The position numbers were made by a program, and so were the translations under genes. This document shows positions 9,448 to 21,582 of a stretch of DNA of 64,000 nt, one piece after another. The stretch's first letter is position 1. Each line of letters begins with the position of its first letter. Source of the stretch: Polymyxa betae (Eukaryota > Endomyxa > Phytomyxea > Plasmodiophorida > Plasmodiophoridae); the NCBI GenBank assembly GCA_003693705.1, contig RBZT01000373.1:1-64000 (forward strand). Reading direction: 5' to 3'. The notes beneath the pieces were generated by a model. It was not told where the DNA came from, made no database searches, and was given only the letters and a program-made list of their open reading frames with translations.

Positions 9448-11738
9448 CTATGAAGAATGTGATTGTTTCATTTTAATACTGAGAAGATGATCAATTTGTT
9501 GTTGCAAACGGGATGTAGTATCTAAATGTGTTTGTAGAAGATGATAATATTTTGTAGTCCAAATATGAATATGATGTTGAATATCATCATATACATAATG
9601 ATCATGAATATCACGATTATTTGATATATATCCTATCATATCACTTAATTGTCGCTCTCTATCATATCGTAAATCACGTTCAGCATGTAAATCACGATAT
9701 ATTTCTTGACATATCTCTCGACTTGTATCTAATTCATATTGTAATGCAGCAATACCAATCAGATCTGCTTCTGCATCTGTCTGTATTTGTTCATCTCTAT
9801 ATCTATCTAGATCTTCATCTCCTGAATTACAATGTAATACAGACATCGTTGGCCTTAGAATATCAGTAATAAGAGATGTAGATGCAGACTGATATTGTAA
9901 TACAGGTTGATCTCTATGATATATCCATTGTATATCAATATCGCATATATAAATATATTGAATACCAATAGAACATATCCAGTTCAATGTTCCAGGTATA
10001 TGTATAACATCCAGAATACGTTCATGATCAATACGATCATGTTTAGTACGAGATCGTATACGTCCTGTATCTCTATCTCCAATATGAATATGTCCACTTC
10101 TATCTATAATATATACTTGACATCTGTATGAACGTATTCGTGTGATCCATACTCCTAATTGTATAACAGCTAATCTAGATACATCTGCACATCTCCATAT
10201 AGATATACATCCATCTGATGATCCAGACCATATCTGTCCAGTACTATCTATATACAATAAACATGTACATGATCGTGCTCCTGGACCTGATATTAGACCT
10301 CGATAGTTCCCAGATCGAGTCCAGATACGAATCCCTTCTTGAGTCCCAGCCCAGAGGTCGTACTGGGCCAGGTCGATACACAAGCATTTGATCCAGGTTA
10401 GACCTGATGTCATAGTTCGTAATGGAACTCCATTCATATCACGTTGAATAAGTTTCCTAGAAACAAATCAATACAAAATACTCTTTAGATGATCCAAATC
10501 TGATAAATGATAAAGCAATAATGAGAGAACTCACCAATCATCAGCAGCTGTCCATATATATTCGGGTTCACATGCTATACAGGTAATACTGGCCCGATGT
10601 CCATGTTTGATCTGAGTAGATGGTGTAGATGGTGATATATTGTATGGTAGATGATGTATAGCTCCATTAGCACGTCCAATCCATATTCTATGATGATATA
10701 CATCATTACATATACAAGTAATAGGTATAGTAGCATGTTCTTCTATATGTATAATATGAATGATACATGATGTCTCTATACATCGAATATGTATAGTAGA
10801 ATCTACTAATATCAACCATATATATGATCCTCCTATCTCACAATATCGAATTCGTTTCTCAATGAATATCTCACCAGGTTCACGATTGATCTCACCACAT
10901 TCTTTAACTAATAAATCATCATCTGTGCATGCATTAGTCAGCAATAACTCCTGCTGCTGCTGCTGAGATTTTGTTGATGTCGTCGACGCCTTCCGCAACG
11001 ATGAACGATTTCCTGAACGTGACCTGACTTTAGACATAACATATACTGGTACAGAACATTGATCTGATAAACATGACATTTACATAGAACGTGGGAACGA
11101 CTAAGTACGATCCTGGAGATGTTTACTGTTGATGAAGTAGACATTGTTGATATTGATGAATAAGATGTGAACATTGATGTCCCTGTGTCTCTTGATAACA
11201 TTGAAGAATATTTAAACGTAGATGTGCACATTGATGTGATTTGGATCTATTAAGAGCATTATCATGATCAACATCACCATCTTCTACATGATACTTTCTC
11301 AATGTATCTGATACTATATCTGATACCTCTCTTAATTTAATATCTTCATCATCCAGACCTTCAGCCTTCTCTTGCATAACATCAACCGGCTTCTCTTGTA
11401 TCACATCAACCGGCTCTGTCTTGTTAGCAAGATCAGAGACCTGATCATGATCTGAAATCTCACCGATTTCCTCCTTAGCAATAGATTCTAATGTCTGATC
11501 AATATGATCATGGTCATGATCATCACGATCATGAATATCAGGTATAGCTGATGTAATAGTTGATTGCATAGCTTGACGACGTTGCTGTATTCGCTGTCTA
11601 CGTTTGACCAAAGCACGGATCAGCTCTGGATCCACCTAATCGTTATAATCAGTATCTGTGTATTCATATAAACATACAAGTACTAACTCGGATGCCATCT
11701 TGATCCTGTTGATCATGTTGAGATTGACCTGAGCCCAT
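9448..11738 (-). CDS. WD40 protein with N-myristoylation motif and C-terminal coiled coil
   Basis: Four exons (11738-11688, 11635-11127, 11023-10535, 10456-9448) close in phase and give 685 residues. The start MGSGQSQH fits the N-myristoyl consensus (Gly2, Ser6). Residues 20-190 are acidic and charged, with a near-perfect repeat of EPVDVIQEK and KPVDVMQEK. Residues about 230-540 form a beta-propeller, judged from blades ending in [45 protein letters not shown]. The last 130 residues are a coiled coil. The propeller is unusually rich in Ile and His. The intron between exons 2 and 3 (11024-11126) is longer than the others and its acceptor is my choice among several. I do not recognise the orthologue. 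Confidence 0.75.
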
Positions 11739-11987
11739 CAACACCCTATCAATTACCTGTATGATTCAGATTTCAAATATTTATTACACTTCGTACTTTA
11801 TATGCCAATAAGCGCAACATTTTCCAATACACACAAAATCCCTTCTCCTTCTCCTTTTGCGTTTCTGTCTCATTATGTAAATCGTGAATTGTACGTACAG
11901 TATGAAATAAAATAGTTCGTATTTGCTAGACGATTGGATTGCAAGAGCGGTAATAATTGGATAACAATGAATAATTGTATAAATGTA

Positions 11988-14374
11988 TTATAGGCAGGAT
12001 TGAAATTGTTCAATAGAGAAAGGTGGATATTGTCTCTTATATAGATTCATACAGATAGTATCATTATATTTGAGCATACCATTAAATGAACATTTCATAT
12101 AACCATGTGTACCAAGTGGTTCATCAATCTGTCCAACCAAACCCGATTTTGTTGTTAGACCAACAGGCATGAACCAACGAATATCAGATGGACGGAAGAA
12201 CATGTATCTAATAACAATCATTAATATCATGATTATAAACACAAACAATAAAGCAATATGAGAATTAATCATTAAAAACATAGATAGTATAAACATAAAA
12301 TATAGAGATAATTTACCTGACAACAGCACGACGTTTATGTACTCGAATAGGATATCCAGTTAATACAATACGCTTGATAAGTAATCGATTTGGATCAGAA
12401 CCAATATGTGATCCATTAGCAACCATTTGATCATTTTCAAATATTAATGTTGATGCATGACTGAAATCAATACGACTATAACATGATGCAATCGTATAAC
12501 GATTTGGTTGTAAGAATCGTTCAACCCGATGCTTATCACAATTAGGTGTATCTTGAGAGAAGATGGGTTGAGCTGGGAAACGGCGAAATCCAGACGCAAT
12601 CACAACTGATGATTTCGACTTGATTGGTTCAAGAGTTGATGATAATCTTTTGATCTTATAATGCGATACAGATACCTATGATACTCAATTAATTATCAAT
12701 TAATTGTTGATATGAAACAAATGAACTGAATGAGATCGTATGTAATATAATGTCCAACTAACCTGTCTCTCATATATATGTAATGATGATACAATTAGAT
12801 ATGGACGTTGTATCCATTCTTGTATCATCTCCATTGGAACACCAATTACAATCAATTGACAATATGAACCAGCTGATGCTCCATGAGTCTCTTTCGATTC
12901 CATTAAAGCACGTTTCCTGGCAGCTAAATAACTCTCAAATCTAAAGATATGTCCATATTCAATAGGAAGCTCTTCCATTGGATCCCAATATGATGATACA
13001 AAGTTCTGTAGACCTCGATATTTCTGAAATCGAACTCGAGCTTCTTGTTCAATAGGACAATCAACTTCATCAGGAAATTCCAATTCATCACGTTCCATTC
13101 GAAATTTCAATGCCATAGCTACATGATCAGCACCTTCATCTCCTGCTTTTGTTGATGTTGTTGTCATTTCAATATTCATATCATCATCATTATCATTATC
13201 ATCATCAGATATAATAGCTGCTTCCCATGTAGCTTGAACATCAGTTAGACCAACTTGCGACATTAAACGTTCTTTTCTTTCAGCTTGACGTCTGAATTTT
13301 GCCTCTTGTTCACATTCTTGTATTTCTTGTTCAGTAATGATAGATTGTTCATTAGCGAATGGATCCAGTTCACAAAGACCATCTAATGATTGTCTCTGCA
13401 TTGGATCAGCAATGAATTCTTCACCATTTGACATTGTAATGCGATCAAGCTGGAAATCTCCATAACCTGTTACATGAACAAGACGATCTGGAGACCAGAT
13501 CTGACCAGAACCTCGAATATATCCAGATATAGAAACTCTGTTAATTCCATCCATACCAACATTTACTTGAATATTATCACCAAGCATATATGGGCGTAGA
13601 TCTCTCCATCCTATCGATTTCAGGGAAAGATTCTTTAAATGTCGAATTACATCCAAACTCTATAGATCAGGAATTAGCAAATAATAGGAATAAAGTATTA
13701 AATTTACCTTATCAATAGATATGATTTTAGGTTTATCAGGTAGTAAAGTATGCATATATCTCATACATGTCTTCTTAACAATATTTGATGATTTGTTATC
13801 AAGTCCTTGTGTTATAATTAAACAGGTTGGTAATCCTTGAGCTTTCACCATAGTTAATAGTTCTTCACTACTTTCATCAACACCAAATCCATCACTAGAA
13901 TCAGGTCCTGATCTCGGATACACAACAGGAACAACAACATCAGCAACTTTGGACACATCGAGGAATGAGAATGCATCTCTACTAGCTGTATAATAATAAG
14001 AATATAATATACATATCATATTATTGCAATATATCACCTTCAACAAAAGTAAGACCATTGATAGTAACAGGACAATTAAGCATAAGTTGATCAGGATGTG
14101 CACCAGCAGCAATAAGCAGCTGGTTTCTAGCAGATCTAATATCTACCTCAGAATGACATGGTAGTAATGCTATTAAACGTGGACATGATTCTGGTAATTG
14201 AGCACGTTTGCTGACTTTCAGTTTTGATTTACAATTGATAGAAAGGTCGGTTGTGCGAACAATCTCATCAACACGACCTTTTGAGACCTTCTTAATCTTG
14301 CCTTTGGATCTGCCTTTGAAAGCTTTAGGACCTGGTCGATCTGGTCGATGATGATGCTGCTGATCTGCCTTCAT
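11988..14374 (-). CDS. TSR1: Ribosome biogenesis protein TSR1
   Basis: GTPase-like factor required for late 40S subunit maturation; the domain order resembles Bms1 and EF-Tu but without a working GTPase site. Five exons (14374-14038, 13985-13708, 13659-12763, 12675-12317, 12207-11988) give 696 residues. The N-terminus is short and basic (HRPDRPGPKAFKGRSKGKIKK). The G-like domain includes VADVVVPVVYP. The middle is acidic, with a run of Asp near residue 365. The C-terminus has the hallmark FRPSDIRWFMPVGLTTKSGL and LGTHGYMKCSFNGML, ending with LYKRQYP. An upstream TTG in the same frame was rejected in favour of ATG 14374. Introns are 49-109 bp. Confidence 0.93.
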
Positions 14375-14528
14375 GATGACTTCCTTCAAAAAAAAGTCAG
14401 CCAGGTAATGAGGAAATATCTACGGACTCCGTGACGGATCTCGACGTTTTTCTTTGTTTTATCCAACAAAAGTGTATTTTTACAAATAGTCAATTGTAAT
14501 TGCAAGTTGATAGATTGGGTGATGGATC

Positions 14529-15062
14529 TTACATAATGCCAGGCATGAACATAGCTGTTCTTGGTGTACGAATATCTCGTGTACCAAATCCTCCCATACG
14601 ATATCCCATTGGTCCAGGTCCTGCTCCATATCCACCATATCCTAATCCTATACCTGGTCTATAGAATGGCTTCTTATACATCATTGTTCCATAATCATCT
14701 TCAACTGTTACAGTTGTTCTTGGAAATCCATCTACAGCATCAATCACTGTTTCTTCTCGTTTGCTTGCCCTGCTGTCATGCTTAACGCTATGACGAAATT
14801 GGTTTGGTGTTTCAACAATGATTTCCTCGGGTCCAGAAGGCGGTGATCTTGCTAATGGAGGTGGTGGAATGTAAGGTCCTGATGCATATAATGGACTAAA
14901 TCCTGTTGGTTCTAATGGTGTTGGTCCTGGTCCACCTATTAATCCTGTAGGGCCTGATGGAGCTCCTGGACTAAAGCCCAGGTTAGGCTCCAATCCCATC
15001 GACAACGCATGCGTCATGAATGTAATCGCCAGAATAGTAATCAGCATGATTGATGTGCACAT
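14529..15062 (-). CDS. Secreted Gly/Pro-rich protein
   Basis: Intronless, 177 residues. An N-terminal signal peptide (MLITILAITFMTHALS region) precedes a Pro/Gly-rich stretch with PPPPLARSPPSGPEE, then a charged centre (HDSRASKREE) and a Gly/Tyr-rich end (GLGYGGYGAGPGPMGYRMGG). The composition suggests a structural or extracellular matrix/wall protein. No family recognised. Confidence 0.65.
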   Translation of the reverse strand: MCTSIMLITILAITFMTHALSMGLEPNLGFSPGAPSGPTGLIGGPGPTPLEPTGFSPLYASGPYIPPPPLARSPPSGPEEIIVETPNQFRHSVKHDSRASKREETVIDAVDGFPRTTVTVEDDYGTMMYKKPFYRPGIGLGYGGYGAGPGPMGYRMGGFGTRDIRTPRTAMFMPGIM

Positions 15063-18000
15063 TAATTACGAATATGAAGATCAACAGATTGTTGCAGGGA
15101 ACCTCATTGTTGTTCTTCCACAAATACCATCCTCCGACCATAAACACTTTTATTGACGTATTTCGGAGACTTCGAATTCTTAAGAGAATCTGAGCGTCTG
15201 TATAGTTTCCTCAATGTTAAAGGCCTCTGATCTCCACTGCTAATATAGGCTGGTTAATGTAGTACTATGAACAAAATTGCCACTTTATAAAACATCGCGA
15301 ATACTGGGGTTGTTCTTGTAATAATATCTAGAATGGCGGCCAATTCGCAAGGCGAGTCTTTGAATGTGACAGGTATTCGTGCTGGTTTCCATCAAGAACC
15401 AATCCTTGCTCAGTAATCTTACGATCTTTGTCAAATCTTCAATGAATTAAGGTCGCGGGCCTCCTTTTACCCAGTTATTTTAATGAACAAAAAGGAGAGA
15501 ACAAGGAGTGGATGCCTGACATTTGAACCAGCCTCTGAGGACTTCTAATATTCGATATCGAATTATGAGATATTAATTGTGGTGCTCCAGCAGCTCTGCA
15601 AGATAAAAGGGTCCAAATTTGGAGCGATTCTTTCAGAATATGTCGATCGCTTAACACATTTTCATGGATCGAATCGAAAATTGCTCTTTTTAAAGACGAA
15701 GAAGCTGATCTTTCCGTACATCATGAACCGGCTTTTGCCATTATCATCAACGAGTTGGATGGATAGTCAACCTTTGCTGAATCCTGGAAGTATTTTCAGT
15801 AAGCAGTGTGCTTTTTGTGTGGCATTAGCTGGATTATTTTTAAACACCGCTTCATTGGAGTCCGATATCTCGATTTTGGGCTGAGAGAAAGATAATACCA
15901 CAGGTCACTCACTGATCTGTCTTTTTAATTTGAAGGCATCCTGCAAACGAAACAGTTTCACAAGCACTTAAGACTGTGATCTTGTTGATATATCATCGTT
16001 GATAAATTGTCAGTAAAGTAGGTTTTATGATTTGTACACAAAACACATCGAAACAACGTAATGGAAACCCAACAGCCTTAGATGCCATTGGAAGGCGCGA
16101 TTACGACAATTTCATTATTGCACAATGCCGAAAATAATGCAGCTGTGGTGCCCAACTTGGCGTATTTTCGCTAAATTCGGCAAACGCCGATACTATGGAG
16201 CCTGGCATGTCTATTTATAAAGTCAGGAACAGTTTAGCAATCAGACCATTAATATAGCTTATCATTTATCTGATCAATTCATAAGATTCTTTATGCATCG
16301 AATTCTAATGTTGTAAGTGTTGAAACAAATTGTTCGAAATGGTCTTTGGCGATTGTATATGAGAGGCTGTATACTAACAATACTTCGAATACAGTAACCA
16401 GCAGTTAAAGTTCTCCTGTTGCTCACACAATTTTATTGCTGTTCGATCGTGAAAGGAAATTTTACTAAAAGCTTTGACAAAGTAATATATGTTGAGAGAT
16501 GACACCATAATGCGACCCTCTTTGTCTCATATTGTTCATGTATCTCTGTTCTATCTTACTATTGTATAGACAGTAGTCATATGTGTAGGCTGCTGGTCTA
16601 TAAAGGGCTTAATCATCAGCCCGAGCTCCTCTCCAAGTAATGATCTTGTCTTGTCTCGAGCTTAAAAAAGCCAACATCTTCAACAGTCTAATCACCAGAC
16701 CTGAACATTCCATTATCAAGCAATCATATCAATGCAGAGAGAGACAAGAAGGTATTAGTTTCTCTTGCTCTGAGCGAAAATCTAATAGTCAATTGTAGGA
16801 GCCCATATGTAGGTCTCCAAGAAACTATAGCAGCGTGATTTCAGTTTCTTTAGGCCTGGTGCATTAAATGCTGACGGATTCGGAATTGGGTAAAGTTGTT
16901 GTAGGAATACTTTCTTACTGATCACTGAATCTACTATGTAGATGGTATACTCCAAAGGTTTACACCAACTTTAATGTTGAAGCTAGAGTTGAGAATTGTT
17001 AGATCGATCCGACGCCCTGCGTCTTCACATCAACGCTGCCAGCTTGGAACAATCGCAATCTGAACAGGATCTGTACAAAGATCAGTTCATCTTTGATATT
17101 CGCTCATGTTCGTGCTGCTGGCCTGGGATCTCCAATTACGGAATCAAACTGCCACCCGTAATTTTTTGGGCAGTATTCCCTGTCACAAGAATTCATATAC
17201 TCTACAGGTTTATAGCAGGAAGGTTCATGTTTATGCACAATGGTAGCTCTGTTTATAATTTCAGAGACGGTTGTTTCACTCGCCCACTTTATAAAATCAG
17301 GTCATGTTGGTGAATTCTCGAGATTGAAAAGAAAATTAGTCGCATCTTTAAGCGAAGCTGCCTTCCAGATCATTGAAGGTATATTCTACAGATCTATTTT
17401 AAAAGCATTCTTGAATCTGTTAGGAACCACCGATTCTGAGCACTGCTTCGCGTTATATTTGGATGAACTATCACAAATCACGAAACTGCATGGGAATAGC
17501 GATATCGCAGCTAATGGCTTCTTGAGCAATGAATGTGTTCTTCCTCAATATCTTTTAGATGCAATGTAAAACTTATGAGAATTGAGTTTATCGGCTTTTG
17601 ACCAGATCTTGATTAGGAAGAATACATTGAAGCGCCTTAAAGAGTTGCGAATCGAATGTGGTATAACAGAACATTCCTATCTTAATTTTGCAGGTTTCAT
17701 TTTTCAAGGCGTTGTTATGATCTAATTAATTAGTTGATAGTCACGGATGGTGAAAGCGTTGTGATTACTCGAGTTATCGATGACGATAGCAAAACAAAGA
17801 AGGCTGCTACTATGTACTTTAGGTAGGAAATTATTTTATATTTTGAATCTTGAATACTGGATATTTATATGTCGATAGCTCCGGTACCACATTTAAATGC
17901 AACACGAAGGGCAATTATACGATGGCCCAACGAGATAGACGAGAAGTTAGTCTGGAAAACATGTCTCTTCAAGTACTTATTTAGGCAGGAAGTCGTAATC

Positions 18001-18359
18001 GTAGCATCCGAACGTTTGACAAGCGTTGAGGAAGACTGGGTAGTTTATTATGAATGAAAGTTAATACTCTGACTATTGCTGATACAGATGGAAGTACCTC
18101 AGAACTCTATCATGGTCATTACATCCAGGCTAAATGTTGTCACATTGGAATTTTTTCGCAGTAGGCTCTAAATTATGCTATAGGTTCTCACAATGTCTGT
18201 GGATTAAATGTTCAAATTGTTTTATCTACCTATTCATTATCAACAATGAGTTATAGCAACAAATGAAGATATCGTCTGGGCTTTATGCTCAGTAATTATA
18301 TTGTATAAAGACGCTATCGGAATCATTTTTCGATCTTCAGGAGAAAATTTCTCAATTTT
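15063..18359. other. Gene-poor interval with fragmentary open frames
   Basis: Several ORFs of 60-110 codons (15579-15884, 16996-17313, 17240-17569, 17869-18057, all plus strand) have no recognisable domain and cannot be joined convincingly. The 17240-17569 frame reads like protein (ISETVVSLAHFIKSG, then a Leu-rich end), and the 17869 frame contains RRAIIRWPNEIDEKLVW, loosely like a Myb/SANT helix. The interval may hold a decayed gene or mobile element. It ends at the assembly gap. Confidence 0.4.
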
Positions 18360-18472
18360 NNNNNNNNNNNNNNNNNNNNNNNNNNNNNNNNNNNNNNNNN
18401 NNNNNNNNNNNNNNNNNNNNNNNNNNNNNNNNNNNNNNNNNNNNNNNNNNNNNNNNNNNNNNNNNNNNNNNN
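18360..18472. other. Assembly gap (113 N)
   Basis: A run of undetermined bases. The true distance between its flanks is unknown. KIN17 starts only 63 bp after it, so the KIN17 promoter may be partly missing. Confidence 0.99.
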
Positions 18473-18534
18473 GATGACTTTCTGATTATTAATTAATACG
18501 GAGTTGTGGAGTGAGATTCGTTATTTAATTAATC

Positions 18535-20036
18535 ATGGGTAAAGGAGAAGGCGGCTTTCTGACGCCCAAGGCCATTGCTAACCGCATTAAGGTCTCAAAA
18601 TGGTCCTTTCAAACCTGGCTGGCTTATCGATTCTGTTGATAGGCCAAAGGACTCAATAAGCTTCGATGGTATTGTCAGATGTGCCAGAAGTCCTGTAGAG
18701 ATGAGAATGGCTTTAAGGTCAGTATCCTTTCATAGCTTACAACTATGAGTTATTATAAATTTTCAAAATGTATTGATACTTCTCTTATCCATTACCAGTG
18801 TCATTGTATGTCAGAATCGCATCTTCGTCAGATGGCATTATTTCGTGAACGTCCTAACCAAATGATGGGCGATTTTTCACGACAGTTTGAAAATGGATTC
18901 GTTCGTATTTTGAAAATCAGGTTTCTATTTTTGTTTAATGGCTCTTGCTAATATTTAAATGACTTTCTTAGAGGTAAATCTCGAGTTTTGGCGAATTCCA
19001 TTTACCAAGAATACATCGCCGATCGTCATCATGTTCATATGAAATCAACACAATGGGAGACGCTTTCCAGTTTCGTTCAGTATCTCGGCAGAACAGGTCA
19101 AGCTGAAGTCGACGAGAATGAGAGGGGCTGGTTCGTCAAGTATATCGATCGAGACCCGAAAGTACTGCAAACATGTTTTTTGATGCAATGCTAAGCTTTC
19201 TTCAGACCCTTGCTCAGCGTGAAGCCGACGAACGTAATAAAAAGCAGGCAGTCGACGATGTCCAGCTAAAAGAGCGGATGCTGGAAAGACAAATTGAAGA
19301 GGCAAAGCAGCTTCAACTCGAAACAGAAGGTATTCATTGGGTTTAGTCAGTTTTTAATCAACTGAAGCTTCGGTAGTGGCACCTACGCAACTGGAGCGAC
19401 ATGAAGAAGATGACAAAATTGGGTTCGCTATTCCATCTGTTCCAGAGCCTCAAGCGCAATCAAGTTTGTTGATAGCTGCTTTGTCTCAATTTGTTTTAAA
19501 ATACTATCTGTATAGGGCCAGCTGTGAACGTTTTTCAGAATGTGTCTTCCAATGGTTCGCATTCACAGAAAGAGTCGCGCCAGAAACGTTCTGCTGTTGA
19601 GACATTGATGGAGGAGATACAGGCCAAGCAGCGCCGTGTTGATATTTGGGTAGCCAAAGGCCTATTTGTCAAAATTAAGAACAAAAAACTGAAAGATGGG
19701 GTCTTTTATAAGAAGGTGCAACAAAATTTTATGTGGAATCCCCGAATTATACTGAATGGCAAGCAGAAAGGAGAAATTATTGACGTGATCGAACCGAGTA
19801 TCGCCCGGGTCCAGCTCTCAGATGATGATAGACCCATTCTTCGTATTGATCAGTCTGAGTTAGAAACAGTGATTCCAGCGATTGGTGGACAGGTTAAGAT
19901 CGTTGGTGGAGATCGCCAACGGGGTAAAGTCGGTTATCTGGCATCCATCGAAGAAGATTCGTATTCGGCTACAATCAGATTTGGGTCTACATTGATTCCT
20001 GGATTTGCATATGATCATATTTGTAAAACTGTCTAG
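18535..20036 (+). CDS. KIN: DNA/RNA-binding protein KIN17
   Basis: Nuclear protein linked to DNA replication and repair and to spliceosomes. Seven exons (18535-18591, 18643-18717, 18799-18920, 18972-19161, 19206-19329, 19368-19463, 19516-20036) give 394 residues, almost exactly the animal length. The N-terminus reads MGKGEGGFLTPKAIANRIK, followed by the C2H2 zinc finger WYCQMCQKSCRDENGFKCHC with its histidines in SESHLRQ. The winged-helix region has QWETLSSFVQYLGR and GWFVKYIDRDP. The C-terminal SH3-like/KOW tandem has ELETVIPAIGGQVKIVGGDR, as in the family. Exon 3 to exon 4 and exon 6 to exon 7 are split within codons and still close, which supports the model. Confidence 0.95.
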
Positions 20037-20121
20037 TATATTAGATATGGTGGATGTATTCTAGCAAAGGAGTCTCTTCCACCTTCAACAAACGATCGAC
20101 AGCACTGTCTAAATCTTTGTG

Positions 20122-21081
20122 TTAAGGGCTAATGCTCTCCTCCACTTGTAAACTGGAGTTATCTTTGGTAGGAGACGGCGGCATCTTGAGCGACTTGCCA
20201 ATGCCCTCCGGCAATAAATTATCGTCTACATCTGCTTCTTCAGCAACGACGACATCTGGTAGTGATGGTGCACCACCTGACATTAAGCTGTTGGTGGTAT
20301 CTTCCAAACCGAAAGGTAATGTTTGGAACATCTCTGATTTGTTCTTTCTTCGGATTCTGGTGCAAGCAGCACACCTGCAAATTCCAGCACAGGATGGGCA
20401 GATCCATCCAGGGCGTTTAGAATTCGCGATCGAATCGCCATAACATTTAGCCAAACAGCCATCACAATACTTCTTCCGGCAATGACGTTTATCTTGTCGT
20501 GACCGCCTATTGAATAAATTTGAGCAGAACGCCAGATGATCCAAGCTGCGAGCATTCTTGCATTGATGGCATGATGTCCCCCGATAAGCTCGTTCCGGTT
20601 GTGACGTGATCGTCTCTTCACCTGGATGTTGCTGTTGTGGTTGAAGTGGTTGTGGCTCGAAGCCAGCAGGAAATGACATAACTGGATTAACAGATGATAG
20701 TGGGATCGGTGAAGGTCCTAAATCAGAACCCAAAGCTGGTCGTCCAGCAACAATAACGGGAAATATTGAAGGGACCAAGGAAGAATCCTCTTTATCCGAT
20801 ACAAAAATCGGATCAAATGGCCGCTTCTTGATATCACAGATAAAAGATATCACAGGTTTCTGCAGAAATGGATTGAAGATGGCGGTGGTTGGATTGGGAA
20901 AGACGGTCTCCCCTGTCTCCAGAGTAATACCACTGTCCAGCGACTCCATGGTTAGCTTCTTCATTAAGGTCTGTCGTTCTACAAGGGCGCCTTGTTCATC
21001 GACAAACCGAATGGCAACATCTTCAACTCCAGCCTGTCGGGTAAGCGCCAGGATCTCATTCCAGAGCTTTTTGATGTTCAT
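20122..21081 (-). CDS. CDCA7-type 4CXXC zinc-finger protein
   Basis: Intronless, 319 residues. Residues about 170-245 form the zf-4CXXC_R1 domain: SCHQCKNARS, CSNLFNRR, KKYCDGCLAKCYGD, GWICPSCAGICRCAACTR. This domain defines the CDCA7 family, which in animals and plants binds (hemi)methylated CpG and activates the remodeler HELLS/DDM1. The N-terminal 165 residues are poorly conserved, with a Gln/Pro-rich stretch (QPLQPQQQHPGEE), and the C-terminal tail is acidic and serine-rich. KIN17 ends only 85 bp away in convergent orientation. The domain is certain; a role in maintaining DNA methylation is inference from the family. Confidence 0.85.
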   Translation of the reverse strand: MNIKKLWNEILALTRQAGVEDVAIRFVDEQGALVERQTLMKKLTMESLDSGITLETGETVFPNPTTAIFNPFLQKPVISFICDIKKRPFDPIFVSDKEDSSLVPSIFPVIVAGRPALGSDLGPSPIPLSSVNPVMSFPAGFEPQPLQPQQQHPGEETITSQPERAYRGTSCHQCKNARSLDHLAFCSNLFNRRSRQDKRHCRKKYCDGCLAKCYGDSIANSKRPGWICPSCAGICRCAACTRIRRKNKSEMFQTLPFGLEDTTNSLMSGGAPSLPDVVVAEEADVDDNLLPEGIGKSLKMPPSPTKDNSSLQVEESISP

Positions 21082-21582
21082 GCTGAAACAATTTCAATGA
21101 CGATGTCGTGACTGAAGGGCGCACTTTTATTGAATGACTCGGTCGAATTAATTTAATCACACTGAATAATCTTTCCATGTAACATTATCACCATACATTT
21201 CTATCTTTCATTTCTTTCATATCGTCCATCTTGTGGTAGGTGTCATTTCAATCATGAACTGAAGCCCGATTCTAAAGCCTATCGCATGCATCGGGTTAAA
21301 ATCTTTCTTCGTGAATTTTTTGTGAATCCGGGCAGAATCTCCAGTCTTGTTAACTGTATATTCCTGTCCGCGTTTCTGTTTCATACAACATGTGCCTTTC
21401 ACTGTAATATGTTTAAAGTTATATATTGTGCAGCATACGTTTACTAATGAACACTTGCTAAATGCAATGATGAAGTTTATGAATATGTTTGTACATGGAA
21501 GTAAACTTCATACGCTGTTTAACGAGGCCATCATAGGCTTCATAGCCCATATAGTATTAGAATTTCCTGCATCCGACTTCAT

